A stretch of DNA of 64,000 bases from Atherix ibis (GCA_958298945.1 OY282606.1:52341920-52405919); one strand, 5' to 3'; numbered from the stretch's first letter, positions 35,440 through 47,690 are shown. Made by a program: numbers and translations. Notes: generated from the letters alone by a model not told the origin.

Positions 35440-35640
35440 GAATTTAAAGATAGTATAAGAACTTCGTAAAACGTTTCTGCAAATACCAACGGTCATCAAG
35501 TCCTCGCTAAATGGAGGGAACTGGCTGATTAGACCGTCAAAGAGCCCATCGGGTAGTCCTATTCACGTATCACCTATAAAAAACTTGGGTTAGTGACTTA
35601 GGACCAGAATACATTAAAAAAACCGTCAGCAGCACTCCTT
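35440..35640 (+). mobile_element. Possible LINE ribonuclease H remnant
   Basis: The plus strand reads HQVLAKWRELADxTVKEPIG and then SYSRITYKKLG. The RELADxTVKEPIG piece resembles the GNELADxxAK block at the end of LINE ribonuclease H domains. It contains a stop, and no other domain motif is visible. The call is weak. Confidence 0.3.
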
Positions 35641-35649
35641 CGGGACTCT

Positions 35650-38229
35650 ATGAATATCGGTTAGTCTAAAAACACATCACAAATAATCCAAAGACACCTT
35701 GACACAGATTTTCGCAGTATTTTTCAGAGAAGGGAATTTGGAATAAGTTTGTAAAATCTAAAATATTCATGAAAAAAACCCTAGTTTTTTTTTATTGAAA
35801 ATCCATTAAATAAATTTGATATGCTCCCTGCCTTCAAGACAATAAAAATAAAAATATTAAACTGATTCTAAAAAATGATGAAAAGTAATTTTTTAAGAGA
35901 AAAATAAGCGAAATTAAATTTAAATCCAAATAGGAAGGGGATGATAGACATACACGTAATAGCATAATCAAATCACTAAAAAGTATTTGTTTTTTATGCG
36001 TTTTCGATTATTTTCTCATATTTTGAACTGAGTTTCAATAATAATCAACAGTAAAATTGCAAAAAAATTTCGGCTAATTTACGCCTTTAGCGTAATTTTC
36101 TGATTTTTATATTTTTTCCAATGGTAATAATTTTTTCATCAATAACAAAAAAATAGTCAAAAATATGGGGTAAATATTAAGTCGTATAGCAAATAATCCC
36201 CCATTTTTAATAATGAATAAATAAAATTATTTCTATTAAAAAATGAAGCTTATTTTTAGTGCTTTCTTTTTTTTTATCAGTAAATAATATCTTCTATAGT
36301 CAGTCAGTCAGTATGTGGAATAAAAAAAGAATTAGTAGAGAAAATAAAGAAAATTAGAAAAGAATAGAAAAATAAATTATCTACAATAACAACAAGGCAA
36401 TAAATAAGCGAGAATATTAAATAAAAATAAAATACGTATTTTTTTATTGAGAATAATAAGTGGAAAGGCGCATATCCTTTTAGCAAAAGAAAAATGGAGC
36501 CGATTATCCATTGAAGCTCAATAGAAGAACTGAATGATTCAGTGCATGTTCATTGGTCCGTATTCTATTGGATGGATTGAAAAGAAGATTAAAAATTCAT
36601 TAAAAAAAAAAGAATACACAAAAAAAGCTAATAATTTCAAGAAGAAAAATATTAAAGAAACAACAATTTATGAATGAGTGTGAAGAAATAAGGGCGGCAC
36701 TCTTTGTATGAGAATTTATAAGGGAAGTCATTGGATATTAGGGAGAGGTAAATCACTTCAAATTTGAATAATCAAAACGGTTTGAAATGTCTCCGAGAAG
36801 GCATTTATGTTCGCATCAACGTTCCTCTATGTCGTACAGGGTGGACTTGAAGAGTATCTGAAAAGTGTGGAGTGTATACTCATAAATGTAAATTACAAGA
36901 AAACAAAAGCACGCAAAAAAAAACAACGATGAGAAATGTTAAAATTATTCAAAACAAACAAAATCTAATAATTTTTATGTTCAAGACCATTTGGCACCTC
37001 ATTCAGAGTGTATCCTCCCTCCGAGCGGAATAATGGTGCGCTTTTGATAATAAAATTTCCAGAAAAACCTTTTGGAATATTTAATTTTCATGTCGATTAA
37101 GCGAGTATTTTGCATACACAGTTTTTGTAGCCGATAGAATATGAGATTGGGGAATGGGATATGACAGTAGTCAGAGAAACTGAACCTGCCTCCAGACGCC
37201 CTACCCCTTTTCCAGTTCGGTTAATAATAAGTCGAACTATTAAGTTGGCATTATTGAATTTTCAAATAGTTTTGACTCAGCGTCAACAGAAGTGAGCCCC
37301 CCTCCTTTCCAATCAAATCCTTCCAACCAACTTGCATATTCTTTTCATATACTCACATACTCACCAAGCCCCCCGCCCCCCTATCATTTTTTTTTGTGAA
37401 TATATTTTCAAGTACTTTATTTACGCATTGAAAATTTCTTCATTTTATTCTCGAGTATTTTTATTAATAAATAATTTATGAACGCTTATCCGATTTGGAA
37501 GATTATTGAATAAATTTTCAATTTTTATGAGTAAACAGCACTCCATAAAAAAAAGCAAAATGGTTAAAAAGAGGATGGAGGGATAAGACGCATAATAAAA
37601 AGAAATTGAATAAAAATTAATTGAAATTGGTTTTGTTCTCTCTCATATGCAGGAAGGAGGGTGTTGACATTTTTTTTCTTACTAACAGAAAGTGTGTATA
37701 AAATGGCGAGAAGATGGAGTTGGTGAGAAGCGGATTGAGTTGGTGGCGGAGCCAAATAAAAAGAGTGACTTTGTGATTCATTTGTAGTTGTTTTGTGTTT
37801 AATTTTTCAATTGTTTTTAACAGTGATTGGAAACAAATTTTTTTTTATTTTAACTCTAACTAAAACGATTATCAAATTTAATACAATTAAAACTTGAAAA
37901 AACTGAAACAAATATTTTTTTCTTAATGAACAATAAATTTCATATTTACATTAAAATTTGTACAAGTTTGAACTGATAATATTTAGAATTTATTTTTAGA
38001 AGAACTCGATAAGAAAACTTACAAATTAATTATTGTGCCTCTTTATAGGAAAATGTACTTTTTTAAAGATAAATGTTCTGAAAAAGGTTTTTTCTTATAT
38101 TATTTATTGTTGATCAAAAATGTTCAAACTTTTTAATTTAATGGAAGAAATCCATTTAATTTTTACTATTTCTTAAAAGAAAAAAACATTAGAAGCAAAA
38201 TTTACAAAGAATAATCAAAACAATATTGT
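35650..38229. other. AT-rich spacer
   Basis: About 2.6 kb without a recognised gene. It contains a short AGTC repeat near 36300 and scattered C-rich patches near 37.3-37.4 kb. Confidence 0.5.
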
Positions 38230-39984
38230 GTCAGAATTACCCAAAGTCTGAGGGTCAGAATTGTCCAAATTTTGAGGGACAAAATTGTCCAAATTCTGAG
38301 GATCAGAATTTCTAAACTTCTGAGGGTCAGAATATCCCAAATTCTGAGGGTTAGAATTGCTTAAATTTTGAGGGTCCAAATTGCCCAAATTCTGAGGGTC
38401 AGAATAACCCAAAGTCTGAGGGCCAGAATTGTCCAAATTCTGAGGGTCAGAATTGTCCAAATTCTGAGGGTCAGAATTGCCTAAATTCTGAGTGTCAGAA
38501 TAGCCCAAATTCTGTGGGTTAGAATTGCCCAAATTCTGAGGGTCAAAATTGCCCAAATTCTGAGGGTCAGAATAACCCAAAGTCTGAGGGCCAGAATTGT
38601 CCAAATTCTGAGGGTCAGAATTGTCCAAATTCTGAGAGTCAGAATTGCCGAAATTCTGAAGGTCAGAATTGCCCAAATTCTAAGGGTCAGAATTGTCTAA
38701 ATTTTGAGGGACAAAATTGTCCAAATTCTGAGGATCAGAATTGCTAAAATTCTGACGGTCAGAATAGCCCAAATTCTGAGGTTTAGAATTGCCCAAAGTC
38801 TGAGGGTCAGAATTATCCAAATTCTGAGGGTCAGAATTGTTCAAATTCTAAGGGTCAGAATTGCCTAAATTCTGAAGGTCAGAATTGCCCAAATTGTGAG
38901 GGTCAGAATTCCCCAAATTCTGAAGGTCAGAATTGCCCAAATTCTGAGGGTCAGAATTGCCTAAATTCTGAGGGTCAGAATTACCCAAAGTCTGAGGGTC
39001 AGAATTGTCCAAATTCTGAGGGTTAAAATTGCCCAAATTCTGAGGGTCAGAATTGCTCAAATTCTGAGGGTTAGAATTGCCCAAATTCTGAGGGTCAGAA
39101 TTGCCCAAATTCTGAAGGTAAGAATTACCCAAAGTCTGAGGGTCAGAATTGCCCAAATTCTGAGGGTCAGAATTGCCCAAATTCTGAGGGTCAGAATTGC
39201 CTAAATTCTGAGGGTCAGATTAACCCAAAGTCTAAAGGGTCAGAATTGCCCAAATTCTGAGGGTTAGAATTGCCCAAATTCTGAGGGTCGCAATTGTCCA
39301 AATTCTGAGGGTCAGAATTGCCCAAATTCTGAAGGTCAGAATTGCCCAAATTCTGAGGGTCAGAATTGCCCAAATTCTGAGGGTCAGAATTGCCTAAATT
39401 CTGAGGGTCAGAATTACCCAAAGTCTAAAGGGTCAGAATTATCCAAATTCTGAGGGTCAGAATTGTTCAAATTCTAAGGGTCAGAATTGCCTAAATTCTG
39501 AAGGTCAGAATTGCCCAAATTGTGAGGGTCAGAATTCCCCAAATTCTGAAGGTCAGAATTGCCCAAATTCTGAGGGTCAGAATTGCCTAAATTCTGAGGG
39601 TCAGAATTACCCAAAGTCTGAGGGTCAGAATTGTCCAAATTCTGAGGGTTAAAATTGCCCAAATTCTGAGGGTCAGAATTGCTCAAATTCTGAGGGTTAG
39701 AATTGCCCAAATTCTGAGGGTCAGAATTGCCCAAATTCTGAAGGTAAGAATTACCCAAAGTCTGAGGGTCAGAATTGCCCAAATTCTGAGGGTCAGAATT
39801 CCCAAATTCTGAGGGTCAGAATTGCCTAAATTCTGAGGGTCAGAATTACCCAAAGTCTAAAGGGTCAGAATTGCCCAAATTCTGAGGGTTAGAATTGCCC
39901 AAATTCTGAGGGCCAGAATTGCCCAAAATCTGATGGTCAGAATTGCCCAAATTTTGAGGGTCAGGATTGCCCAAATTCTGAGCG
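38230..39984. repeat. 24-bp palindromic minisatellite, about 73 units
   Basis: Each unit is an eight-base arm TCAGAATT, a five-base centre usually GCCCA, the arm AATTCTGA, and a GGG spacer. Point variants occur, such as GTCC, CTCA or ACCC centres. A few units have one extra A (CTAAAGGG). Because the period is a multiple of three, four of six frames are open. The minus strand reads NSDPQNLG repeated and the plus strand GQNCPNSE repeated. Frames break at the 25-base units, no start context or flanking coding sequence is seen, and a protein is unlikely. Larger blocks are duplicated inside the array: about 490 bases at 38796 and 39421, and a seven-unit block 168 bases apart at 38401 and 38569. 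Confidence 0.95.
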
Positions 39985-39989
39985 GTCAC

Positions 39990-40589
39990 AAATATTCCTG
40001 GAAACAAAATTGAAAGGATCTAGAATATTCAAATAAAACGTCCCCAGTGTTCAGGGGTCTTAATATTTAGAAAATGAAATAAAAGAAATTTTGGGAGGTA
40101 AAAATAAAAAATCTCAATAGCTCATTTTTGTGAAAAGAAAAAAAAAGGTTCCAGCCAATTTTGTAAAGGTTAATAAAAAGTCTTAAAATTGTTGATGGAT
40201 AATATAAAATAAATCGGAAGATCTTCTTGAAAACAAAGTATAAAAAATGGAGACTATTCCTAGCACAAAGCCTACAAAAATTGTAATATTCTTGGAAGTT
40301 TTGCTAAACATTACAAAAATTCTCTTAAAGAAAATTAGAGAAAATCTTCACATTATTGGAACGGAAATTAGAAAAAAATTGAAGATTTTTTTTGAATAGA
40401 AATGCGAAATATTCCTCGAAAACGAACTGACATATCCCAAATATGCCCAAAAATATAATTAAAAAATCTCAAATATTTTAGGATGCAAAAGAGAAAAAAT
40501 CCCAAATAAACAAAAAAATTCTGAAAATTTCTGGGTAGTAAGGAAATCTCAAGTATTTCGAAAGAACATTTCCCAAATAATCCTATAAC
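39990..40589. other. Degenerate satellite-like sequence between the two arrays
   Basis: A-rich DNA with recurring CCCAAAT, AATATTCCTGGAA and TTCCCGAATATTTTTGG-like words. They resemble parts of the 328-bp satellite but are not in register. It is probably a diverged edge of that array. Confidence 0.5.
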
Positions 40590-42016
40590 GAAAATGAATT
40601 CCCGAATATTTTTGGAAACCAAATAGAAAAACTCCGATTATTCCTAGAAGAAGACCTGTCCCAAAAGTTAAATTAAAAAAGGAGAATTTTTGACCACGCA
40701 AAAAATGTCCCAAATAATCTTAAACCGAAAATGAAAACAGTTGCAAATATTCTTGCAAGAACAGCTACTTTTGTCAGTTTAGCTTTAAAATTCCTAATAT
40801 TCCTGGAAGATGATCTAAATGTCCCAAATATACTTAACAGTAAAATGGAAAATATTCCAGATATTATTGACAGCAAATAAAATATTCTAAATTTAACAAA
40901 AATATCCTGGAAGTTTAACAAAAAATGCTCGAATTTTTAGTGGAAGCCAAATAGAAAAACTCCGATTATTCCTAGAAGAAGAACTGTCCCAAAAGTTAAA
41001 TTAAAAAAGGACAACTTTTTGACCACCCAAAAAATGTCCCAAATAATCCTAGACCGAAAATGAAAACAGTTGCAAATATTCTTGCAAGAACAGATACTTT
41101 TGTAAATTTAGCTCGAAAATTCCTATTTCTGGAAGATGATCTAAAATGTCCCAAATATATTGAACAATAAAATGGAAAATATTCCAGATATTATTGGGAG
41201 CAAATAAAATATTCTTAATTTAACAAAAATATCCTAAAAGTTTATCAAAAAATTCCCGAATTTTTAGTGGAAGCAAAATAGAAAAACTCCGATTATTCCT
41301 AGAAGAAGAACTGTCCCAAAAGTTAAATTAAAAAAGGAGAACTTTTTGACCACCCAAAAAATGTCCCAAATAATCTTAAACCGAAAATGAAAGCAGTTCC
41401 AAATATTCTTGCAAAAACAGACACTTTTGTAAGTTTAGCTTGAAAATTCCTAATATTCCTGGAATATGATCTAAAATGTCCCAAATATACTTAACAATAA
41501 AATGGAAAATATTTCAGATATTATTGGCAGCAAATAAAATATTCTAAATTTAGCAAAAATATCCTGGAAGTTTAACAAAATATTCTCGAATTTTTAGTGG
41601 AAGCAAAATAGAAAAACTCCGATTATTCCTAGAAGAAAAACTGTCCCAAAAGTCAAATTAAAAAAGGAGAATTTTTGACCACCCAAAAAATGTCCCAAAT
41701 AATCTTAAACCGAAAATGAAAACAGTTGCAAATATTCTTGCAAGAACAAATACTTTTGTAAGTTTAGCTTTAAAATTCCTAATATTCCTGGAAGATGATC
41801 TAAAATGTCCCAAATATACTTAACAGTAAAATGGAAAATATTCCAGATATTATTGGGAGCAAATAAAATATTTTAAATTTAACAAAAATATCCTGGAAGG
41901 TTAACAAAAAATTCTCGAATTTTTAGTGGAAGCAAAATAGAAAAACTCCGATTATTCCTTGAAGAAGAACTGTCCCAAAAGTTTAATTAAAAAAGGAGAA
42001 TTTTTTAAACACCCAA
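40590..42016. repeat. 328-bp tandem satellite, about 4.3 units
   Basis: The landmark GAAAAACTCCGATTATTCCT occurs at 40626, 40954, 41281, 41611 and 41940, giving spacings of 328, 327, 330 and 329 bases. Units share CTGTCCCAAAAGTTAAATTA, CCGAAAATGAAAACAGTTGC and ATGGAAAATATTCCAGATAT with few differences. The last unit is partial. Open stretches within it, such as 40673-40921 on the minus strand, are chance frames. Confidence 0.95.
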
Positions 42017-42019
42017 AAT

Positions 42020-44737
42020 AGAATAAAAGTTTCGGTTAAAGACTTTTACGCAAGATTTTTTCTTCCTTCAAAAAATTGTGCAGCTTTTTAGCATAGGTTT
42101 TTTTTTATTTTACTTCCTAACCCAAAAGTCTTCCATAATATTACCTGTTAGCATATGAAAAAATATAATTCAGCTGAAAAAAGGATTTCATGTTAAATCG
42201 TCAGAACGTATGCCTCCACCCACTTAAAAAAAAGGGTTTCTCTTGATTTTCATGTTAAATCATCTGAACATGCACCTCCTCCCAAGAACGTTGACTAACT
42301 AAATATTGATGAGCAAAGCGAAATTTGGTTTTGTACACATTTTTTCAGTATTGAATCCTGTAACGGTTAACTGACTAAGTGGAAATAGTAATTTTCCTCT
42401 TTTGCGTTGTTTTTTTTTCAGATTTCTTCATCCAACATTGGAATAAGTTTTCGTTCATCATAGCTGTTGTTATCCTCAGCTTCCTATCTGAGAGGCTTCC
42501 TGAGCTTTTCACATTTTTCCTTCTTTTAATACGAAATTCTCCATCAGTCCTCTTTGATATTATCCTTCTTCGACTTTTTCTCATCTTTTACAAGAATTTC
42601 TGCCTATGTCCTTCACACCGTTTCTTCCAGTTCCTCAGCAAATCTCCTTCCAGCCATTCATTTTTCATTTTCTCCTTTTACTATCAACTAAAGACATTTT
42701 TTTTTTCTCTGAACAATTTTCCTACTTCATTTTTTTTTTATTAGGATTATTACAGTTTTGAAAGGGAGGGAGAAGAAGAGAATTTTTTCCTTTAAGATAT
42801 AAAAACAGAAGTTATCCTATCGTGACTAAAAGGCGGGTGTTCCAAGCTAAATGACTGATACGAATTGAGGATGTCAGATCTGCAGAGACGCAAAAAAAAA
42901 TGATGATTATGAAGATGAAAGCAGTAGAAAAAAAAGGTTGCTTGTAAAAAAAATATTGAAGGGAATATAGCTAAGAAAAAAAGAGTAGGACGCGTGGAGC
43001 GAAATGGGAGAAGGGGGGTTGTACAAGAGAAAAAAGTTATTCCGTCTCAATGATGCGTGTTTAAGAAATTGAATATCGGAAGTTCAACGGAATTGAACTC
43101 GAAAGGATATTGACTAAAGTAGATCCGGAAAATATCATTCAAGAAGATTGCCTACTTTAAGATGACGCACTATAAACGTGTCCCCTTCGACTATTGAAAG
43201 GGTTGTAAATGGAGAAAGGATTTCGCTTAAGAAATAAGTTATTGTGAATAAAGAAAAAAAGTCGTATTTTTTTTATTTATTCCAAGAGGAGCAGCAGTTT
43301 TGTACGAAAAGTTTTATTTTTTAGTAGCTAAACAAAGGGGAACCGTTAAGAGAAAAAAATTGCATGGCATCGTTTTTTTTCAAGTATTTCTTTTTTTTTA
43401 AATATTTTCTATCGTTTTCCTCGTAAATATACAATATTCAATCGAACATAATCTATGTAAGAATTTCGATAGTAAACTCTATCCTTGATGTGCTATTGCA
43501 GACAAAGAAGAGAAAAAATGTAGGGAAAATAATGCAAAGAAAAACTAAATGAAAAAATAGCGGCACGAAAAGCAAAAAGGACTAAAATGGGTGGTTAAAA
43601 TGATGAGGGGTTTAGAAGAAGTGACAATTAGAAATATTAACCGAAAATTTTAGTATTTCTTGAAGTAGAGACAGAAAAATATTAAAAGCTCGGGAAAAAT
43701 TAAAGAAAGGATAAAAAAAAATTAGAAGAAAACTTTCGACAACAAACATAATAAATAAATTGCCTTAAAGATAGATAAAACAAAATGGCAACGAAGAAGC
43801 ATGGGTTTAGGAAGAATAAGGGTAGAAAATAAACTGGAAGAATTGAAAAATATCGGGAAAGTATCAATGAGAAAATCTTCCAATCAATCGAATGCGCGCT
43901 TATATTCTGAATTTATAAACCGGAAAAAAATAAGAACGATTGATAAAATAAGCACCCGAAATGAGATTGCGATTCGGATGAGTACTCAAAATGGGATTGG
44001 TTTTATTGAATGGAAAACTGTCCTTAAATATACACCCATACATATATAGAAGTAGATGTTTAGAGCATATACGATTGTCTCTCAAAAATGGGAAAAAGAA
44101 AATTTTAAGAATACTCAACAAAATATTGGTCGTAGTAAGAACTGAACTCGACGGCCGTAATACCCTCTCTCTCCTCTTTGTCAATAAACATAAACTTGAA
44201 TGTTTTCTGTTTTATATTTCAGGAAAGCTCTCTTTTCTATAATTTGTTTGTTTATCCTCCTTTTCTTTCTACACAAAAAGGATTTTTTTTTTTTGGTTTT
44301 CTATGCACCCTTTTTGAAAAATTGTCTTTTCTGTTTTTTTTTGTTGATATTCTGACAAAAATTTTTTTTCTTTTTTATCAAACTTTTTTCATTTTTTGTA
44401 AGAGCACAACAATGCCCCCTACCCCCCACACCAATTTTAAAAAATTATTTTATTAACTATCTTTCTTAAAAAATTTTTTCCCTACCTTTTTTTCTGTCCC
44501 AAAAAGTTTTTGGTTATCATTCAAAAATTTCCATTCACCTTCCCTCATTTGTCTTAAATATTGTTTATTTTGATACTGCATATCTGCATTTTTAAGAGTT
44601 TTTGTAATAGTTTTCTTCATTTTATTTTCAACATTTCCCCTTTTACTTCTCTTTCTTCAATTATTTTTAATCACCTCTCTATATTAAAATTCAAAGAATT
44701 CCTTGCAATATTTTTCTATTTAATTGATTTTAAATTT
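42020..44737. other. AT-rich spacer
   Basis: About 2.7 kb without a convincing gene. A short duplication of CATGTTAAATC followed by CCTCC-like sequence lies at about 42.19 and 42.25 kb. Open stretches at 42375-42744 and 43801-44242 overlap on both strands and follow local purine or pyrimidine runs. I do not call them genes. Confidence 0.45.
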
Positions 44738-44929
44738 TTGAACGATCTGAACACTCCACTATCCAGTAATGCCATCGTCTCTTGAGAGGAAAGAGTATTG
44801 CCCAGGAGTATTATTAGATATCTCCCAAGCTTTTGATCGTGTGTGGTATTCTGGTCTCCTCTGGAAACTCAAGAGCTTTCTTCCTTGAACATACTACCTT
44901 ATCATAAATTCATATCTCTTCCAAGACAT
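44738..44929 (+). mobile_element. Jockey-type LINE fragment, copy J6
   Basis: About 190 bases matching copies J1 and J3: SEHSTIQ-like sequence, then LDISQAFDRVWYSGLLWKL. It ends abruptly where mariner copy B5 begins. Confidence 0.8.
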
Positions 44930-45815
44930 TTTCTCGAATTTTGAATTTCTTTGTTCGAAAAATACTAATGTCTGTCACTTATGCCGACAAGTTCGGCCAT
45001 TTTGAATGTTCGGTTAATTTTTGACAGCTGCTTTGCTTGCAAGTGTTTTGGCTCATTTTCGATTTTTGCTCATTTTCGACCAAAAACAGCATCGCATTAA
45101 CATTGCTAAGGAGCTGTTGGACTCTGTCCGCGACGACCCAAATTTGGTCCAAAGGGCCTTGACTGGTGACAAATCATGAGTTTATGGTTATGACGTGAAA
45201 ACCAAAGCTCAATAATCTCAATGGAAGCTGCCGCACGAGCCAAGACCGAAAAAAGCGCGTCAAGTTTGGTGGAATGTGAAGGTTTTGCTTACAGTTTTCT
45301 TCGATTACAGGGGCGTGGTGCATCAAAATTTCTTGCCACAGGGTAGACCGTTCAATTAAGAATATTACCTGAAAATTAAGCACAAGTTGCGTGAAGCAAT
45401 CCGCCAGAAACGCTCGGATTTGTGGAAGAATAAAAATTGGCTTTTGCACCATGACAACGCCCCCGCTTACGCATCATTGCTTGCGCACGAATTTTTGGTT
45501 AAAAAACAATACACTAATAATGCCGCCGCCACCGTATTCCTCAGATCTGGCCCTCCTGTGACTTTTTCTTGTTCCCGAAACTGACGAGCTCTATGAAAGG
45601 ACAACGCTACACTACGATTGAGGAGATAAAGACGGCATCGAAGGAGGAGCTGAACAAGATCACAAAAAATGATTTTTTGAAGTGCTTCGAGGATTGGAAA
45701 AAACGTTGGCACAAGTGTATATAATCTGGTGGGGACTACCAAAATAGATATTCATGCATAAATAAATAATTTTTCAAAAAATACAAAATTCGCGATTCTT
45801 TTTTAACAGACCTCG
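44930..45815 (+). mobile_element. Mariner family B, deletion derivative B5
   Basis: The right end is intact (AACAGACCTCG, TA at 45816-45817). The left terminal repeat is damaged (CTCGAATTTTGAATTTC). The 5' leader is fused to the transposase core at CGATTTTTGCTCATTTTCGA near 45070, the same junction as copies B2 and B4. Coding blocks are INIAKELLDSVRDDPN, KVLLTVFFDYRGVVHQ, NWLLHHDNAPAYASLLAHEF (second Asp), DLAPPVTFSCSRN-like frameshifted sequence in place of the third Asp, and TIEEIKTASKEELNKITKND. The first Asp block reads LTGDKS followed by a stop. It is inactive. Confidence 0.9.
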
Positions 45816-45817
45816 TA

Positions 45818-47588
45818 CATCCCATAATCGCTCCAGAAATTTTAGTATTTTAAGACTTTTATACTTCATTAGTTTGAAAATTCTATTCTTTAAGATTATC
45901 CTCTTGGGCTCCTGTTTTTTCTGTTTAAAAATTTTTATAATATTTTCTCTTTTATGTAATTTCTTTTACGCGTATTTAAAAAAAAAATTAATCTTCTCAT
46001 CGTTTCTACCTTATTCTGGTTGCTCTTGTCAAGAGCTTTTTTTTTATATATTTCTTTCCTCTGAAGCATTTTCTATTTTTATCCTGTTCTTCTTTTCAAA
46101 GACGCTAATAATATTATTTATTCAATCCTCTCTTTAATTATTTCCCTCCCAGCAATAAAATTTTATTTATGGTGCATTATTAAAAACAGAAAAATATCAT
46201 TTTTCATGTTCAATTTTTCACGAATCATTTTTTCTCTTAAGATTTTTTTTTGTATTTCAAATAATATCACAGAGTTTTTAAAAAAAAAATGCAAATAACA
46301 AAAGGAATTTTAAGAAAGAAAAAAACAGTTTTTATCTAAAATTAGTCCTGACCGTTCTTCTGATTTAAATTGAATTGCAAAAACAAACAATTTCTCCGGG
46401 ATTGGGGCATGACGAACGCAATCAACCAAAATGAACGAGAGAAAATAACAAACAAAATAAAGCAAGGAAGGCGGTGGCATCAGTTTGCTTGGCTAAAAAA
46501 TGTTTTCTCATCAATTCCAATGGAATCCTTTTAATGTCCCCTTCCCTCCTTATGCTTATGACTGCAAACACAAAACTGTTCACAATTTTGTAATATTTTT
46601 TTTCGCTCTCACTTATTTTGTTCAATTTTCGAAGGTATTTTTTCCGGTTTTTAATTTTTTCCCATCGATTATCTGTTTATCTTTTTCCAGCGATCATATT
46701 TCTTTTTGTTTCCCTCTCTTTCGCATATACAATTTTTCCTACTGTTATTGTTGCTGGTGTATTCTTGTTGCTGTTATTTTTATTGGTTTTTGCAAAGATG
46801 TTCGCTTATCGATAGCAGTTTTTTTTTTTTTTTTTGCTGCTCTTCTTTCGTAAGTTTTTTTTTTATTCATTTTTCATACCGTTTTCTATCTTGTTTCTCT
46901 TTTCAGTTTTAAACTTGTCTATTTTGCATGAAATTTGATATTTTTTTTTGGGTTTAAGTTCATTTTTATTTGCTGTACTTTAAGTGTACGTACTCAAAAT
47001 AAATACGCACGAATGGGAAGAGAAGAAGATGGACAGGAATTTCCAAACGAGGGTAAGTGAACAATTTTATTGGTTTTCGATTATGTCCGTAAGTGTTTGT
47101 TGTTTTTTTCTTTCTTCTCTCATATTGTTATTGATATTATGTATTGTAAAACCAGCGCAGCCTCATGAGTGTATTAGTAAAAATATGAAAGTTTAATGCT
47201 CGTAAATATGAGCGGTCCTGAAAAGTAGTATGCGGGTCGGTTTTATATCAATTTCGAAGAGACCCAAGATTCCCTATTTGATTATTCATAATTTTTTTTC
47301 TTTTATTATTTTTCTGTTCGTTTTTACTTTTTATAATTTTTTTTATTTATTTTGAACACTTTAAATGTGCATCTTGTATTTTTTTCAAAAGGGGGAAGGG
47401 GGGGGGGGGTATGTTTTTCCATTATCGATTTCATCTCTCATTACTTATCAATAATTTTGCTATTGTTTTTTTTTATTCAAATTAAATTGCTACATTTTTT
47501 GCCCATTTTCCTCAAATGGTCCATCGACAACGATCATAATTTTTGTTAACGTTTCATTTGTTTTTATATGCAATACGTTCTAATACTA
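45818..47588. other. AT-rich spacer, pyrimidine-rich on the plus strand
   Basis: No gene recognised. F-, L- and S-rich open stretches follow the composition. A run of twelve G lies at 47398-47409, just after GGGGGAA, and could form a G-quadruplex. Confidence 0.5.
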
Positions 47589-47690
47589 TGCGATAAGATT
47601 AGATGCGATAAGGTGCGATAAGATACACGATGCGTTTCAATTGTGATACTCGAAATAATAATCGCATCATCACAGAATTGATGATGCGTT
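47589..47690. repeat. GCGATAAG cluster and adjacent hairpin
   Basis: GCGATAAG occurs at 47590, 47605 and 47615. About 40 bases on, CGCATCATC (47663-47671) and GATGATGCG (47680-47688) form a perfect nine-base inverted repeat around ACAGAATT. GATAAG resembles a GATA-factor core, although the preceding C is not the preferred base. It may equally be a young local repeat. Confidence 0.7.

Noticed and set aside
38215..39782. Repeat protein with NSDPQNLG octapeptides on the minus strand
   Set aside because: The frame is a by-product of a 24-base palindromic unit; four of six frames are open, and it breaks at 25-base units with no start or flanking coding sequence.
38230..39984. CRISPR array, because the repeats are palindromic and regular
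   Set aside because: Units are directly tandem with no unique spacers, and the surrounding DNA is eukaryotic with no cas genes.
40673..40921. 82-residue minus-strand open frame
   Set aside because: Lies inside the 328-bp satellite and is not preserved as a frame across units.
42375..42744. Overlapping open stretches on both strands, one basic and one hydrophobic
   Set aside because: Mirror images of the same purine/pyrimidine skew; no motif favours either.
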